Origin: Calliopsis andreniformis
Taxonomy: Eukaryota > Arthropoda > Insecta > Hymenoptera > Andrenidae
Assembly: GCF_051401765.1 (NCBI RefSeq)
Contig: NW_027480482.1
Location: 124,001-188,000 of the forward strand
Length of the DNA: 64,000 nt
Reading direction: 5' to 3'
Below, piece after piece: positions 63,101 through 64,000 of this stretch. The notes under the pieces are model-generated. The model was not told where the DNA came from, did not search any database, and saw only the letters and a list, made by a program, of their open reading frames with translations. Positions within the stretch are counted from its first letter, which is position 1. The number at the start of each line of letters is the position of its first letter. A program made the position numbers and the translations under genes.

Positions 63101-64000
63101 GAGTATTGAGGATTGACGATTGACGATTGAGGATTGAGAATTGAGTATTGAGGATTGAGGAATGAGCATTGAAGATTGAGTATTGAGGATTGAATCTTGA
63201 GGATTGTGGATTGAGGATTGAGGATTCAGGATTGAATATTGAGGACTGGGGACTGAGTGTTGAGGGTTGAGTGATGAGAATTGATGTTTGTGGATAGAGA
63301 TTTGAAGATTGCAGATTGAGTATTGAGTAATGAAAACTGTGAATTGATGATATTCTATAGAGGATTGAGGATTGACAACTGATTGTAGAGGACTGAGGGC
63401 TGAAGATTGAGGATTCAGGATTGAGGATTCAGGATTGAGGTTTGAGGACTGAGGATTGAAGGTTGAGGATTGAGGACTGAGTATTGAGGATAGAGGATTG
63501 AGTATTGAGGATTGAGGGTGGAAGACTGAGGATTGGGTATTGAGGATTGAACGTTGAGGATTGAGGGTTGAGGATTGAGGATTGAGGATTGAAGATTGAG
63601 GATTGGGTATTGAGGATTGAAGAATGAGGATTGAGGATTGAGGATTGGGGATTGAGGATTGAGGATTGAAGATTGAGTATTCAGGATTGGAGATTGGCGA
63701 TTGATGGTTGAGGATTGAGGATAGAGGATTGAAGATTGAGGATTGGGGACTGAGAGTTGAGGGTTGTGTGATGAGAATTGATGATTGTGGATAGAGATTT
63801 GAAGATTTCAGGTTGAGTATTGAGTATTGAAACCTGTGAATTGAGGATATTCTATTGAGGATTGAGGACTGACAACTGATTGTTGAGGACTGAGGTCTGA
63901 AGACAGAGGATTCAGGTTTGAGGATTCAGGATTGAGGTTTGAGGACTGAGGATTGAGGATTGAGGATTGATGATTGAGGATTGAGGATTGAGGATTGAAG
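60119..64000 (+). repeat. Rearranged partial copies of the 3.3-kb HOR
   Basis: Anchors are 60,361, 62,511, 63,350 and 63,847. About 60,112-61,045 matches 57,532-58,465 (offset 2,580). About 62,262-63,078 matches 57,532-58,348 (offset 4,730). About 63,078-64,000 matches 59,592-60,514 (offset 3,486) and continues past the window. Between 60,361 and 62,511 there is no anchor for 2,150 bp, the longest such gap. One B word near 61,806 has a further 1-bp loss (GACGGTGAGG). The array clearly continues to the right. Confidence 0.85.

Larger units (their letters stand above)
1..64000 (+). repeat. Giant heptanucleotide satellite array (ATTGAGG)n
   Basis: Every part of the window parses into 7-bp units close to ATTGAGG (equivalently TTGAGGA), with the array open at both ends. 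The commonest variants change one or two positions (ATTGAAG, ATTGAGT, ATTGAGA, GTTGAGG, ACTGAGG, TTTGAGG, ATTCAGG, AATGAGG, ATTGTGG, ATTGGGT). Phase shifts are rare and come mostly from recurrent 6-bp units (ACGAGG, ATGAGG, ATCAGG) and one 8-bp unit (ATTTTAGG). C is scarce on the + strand, giving extreme G-over-C skew along all 64 kb. There is no gap of unique DNA longer than a few heptamers, so no stretch is left to hold a gene. A gene-free satellite of this size points to eukaryotic heterochromatin, which is inference. The host is not identifiable from the sequence. Confidence 0.98.

Noticed and set aside
1..64000. Dozens of long - strand open reading frames (up to 528 codons) translating to NPQSSIL-type repeats.
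   Set aside because: They follow automatically from the heptamer: no stop codon in any of the three - frames and the same heptapeptide in each. Many overlap each other in different frames, they begin and end at chance CAT and TCA/TTA/CTA variants, and no domain, signal or codon bias is visible.
1..64000. Telomeric repeat array.
   Set aside because: The unit resembles the plant-type TTTAGGG in length only. TTTAGGG occurs just as an isolated variant (for example near 18,063). The variant-rich HOR structure is unlike a telomerase-made tract, although a subtelomeric position is possible.
1..64000. CRISPR array, because of regularly repeated words.
   Set aside because: There are no unique spacers: everything between module A copies is the same heptamer repeat, spacing varies from 147 bp to over 2 kb, and no cas gene is present.
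1..64000. Iterons or a plasmid or phage origin.
   Set aside because: Origins use a few to tens of iterons beside a replication gene. Here the repeat fills 64 kb with no gene and no AT-rich unwinding region.
1..64000. Ribosome binding sites (GAGG every 7 bp on the + strand).
   Set aside because: The match is a property of the repeat. Each + frame meets TGA every 21 bp in plain repeats, so nothing downstream could be translated.
1..64000. The window as a wholly artificial or mis-assembled sequence.
   Set aside because: The copies differ by scattered substitutions and shared rare indels that give a consistent history, which is hard to obtain from assembly error alone. The identical 3,301-bp pair is the one place where an artefact remains plausible.

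Overview
The whole 64-kb window is one uninterrupted tandem-repeat array built on a single 7-bp unit. I write it as ATTGAGG on the + strand, which is CCTCAAT on the - strand. I see no gene, RNA gene, transposon, CRISPR array or unique sequence anywhere in it, and the array runs off both ends. The + strand is rich in G, A and T and almost free of C. The unit varies by point substitution (common forms ATTGAAG, ATTGAGT, GTTGAGG, ACTGAGG, TTTGAGG, ATTGGGT, AATGAGG) but the 7-bp phase is kept for long distances. The host cannot be named from the sequence. A gene-free satellite of this size with nested higher-order repeats (HORs) is typical of eukaryotic heterochromatin (centromeric, pericentromeric, subtelomeric or knob DNA). 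Short heptamer arrays also occur between bacterial genes, so a prokaryotic source is unlikely but not excluded.

The order of variant heptamers is not random. It forms recurring words at several scales. (1) A 168-bp module of 24 heptamers, here called module A, carries the odd heptamer ATATTCT at its 15th position. With its relative D, I located 83 such anchors. (2) Short words B (with a 6-bp unit ACGAGG), C (with a 6-bp unit ATGAGG) and E (with ATTGGGT) lie between the A modules. (3) A modules are typically 0.4-1.4 kb apart, and are strikingly regular at about 936-944 bp in 40-51 kb. (4) Multi-kilobase blocks are duplicated in tandem or at a distance.

Layout. 1-11,950: left domain, with D modules and its own A subtypes, including a 2.2-kb internal duplication (4.02-6.25 kb and 9.72-11.95 kb). 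11,951-15,650: a 3.7-kb block that recurs at 31.6-35.3 kb and, in altered form, at 23.46-26.2 and 35.7-39.3 kb. 15,651-21,165: mosaic. 21,166-29,340: higher-order unit U1 (8.17 kb). 29,341-42,430: unit U2 (13.09 kb), which is U1 plus a 971-bp segment and one extra 3,949-bp tandem copy; the lengths close exactly. 40,058-51,000: a HOR array of about 2.81 kb per unit, three A modules each, overlapping the end of U2. 51,000-53,550: mosaic junction. 53,551-60,118: two 3,301-bp tandem copies that look identical. 60,119-64,000: rearranged partial copies of the same unit, running off the end.

The - strand of a perfect ATTGAGG array has no stop codon in any frame, and because 7 is not a multiple of 3 all three frames give the same heptapeptide, SSILNPQ. 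The many long - strand open frames are a by-product of this and are not annotated as genes. The features therefore describe repeat architecture. Boundaries are read by eye and are good to tens of bases unless stated.
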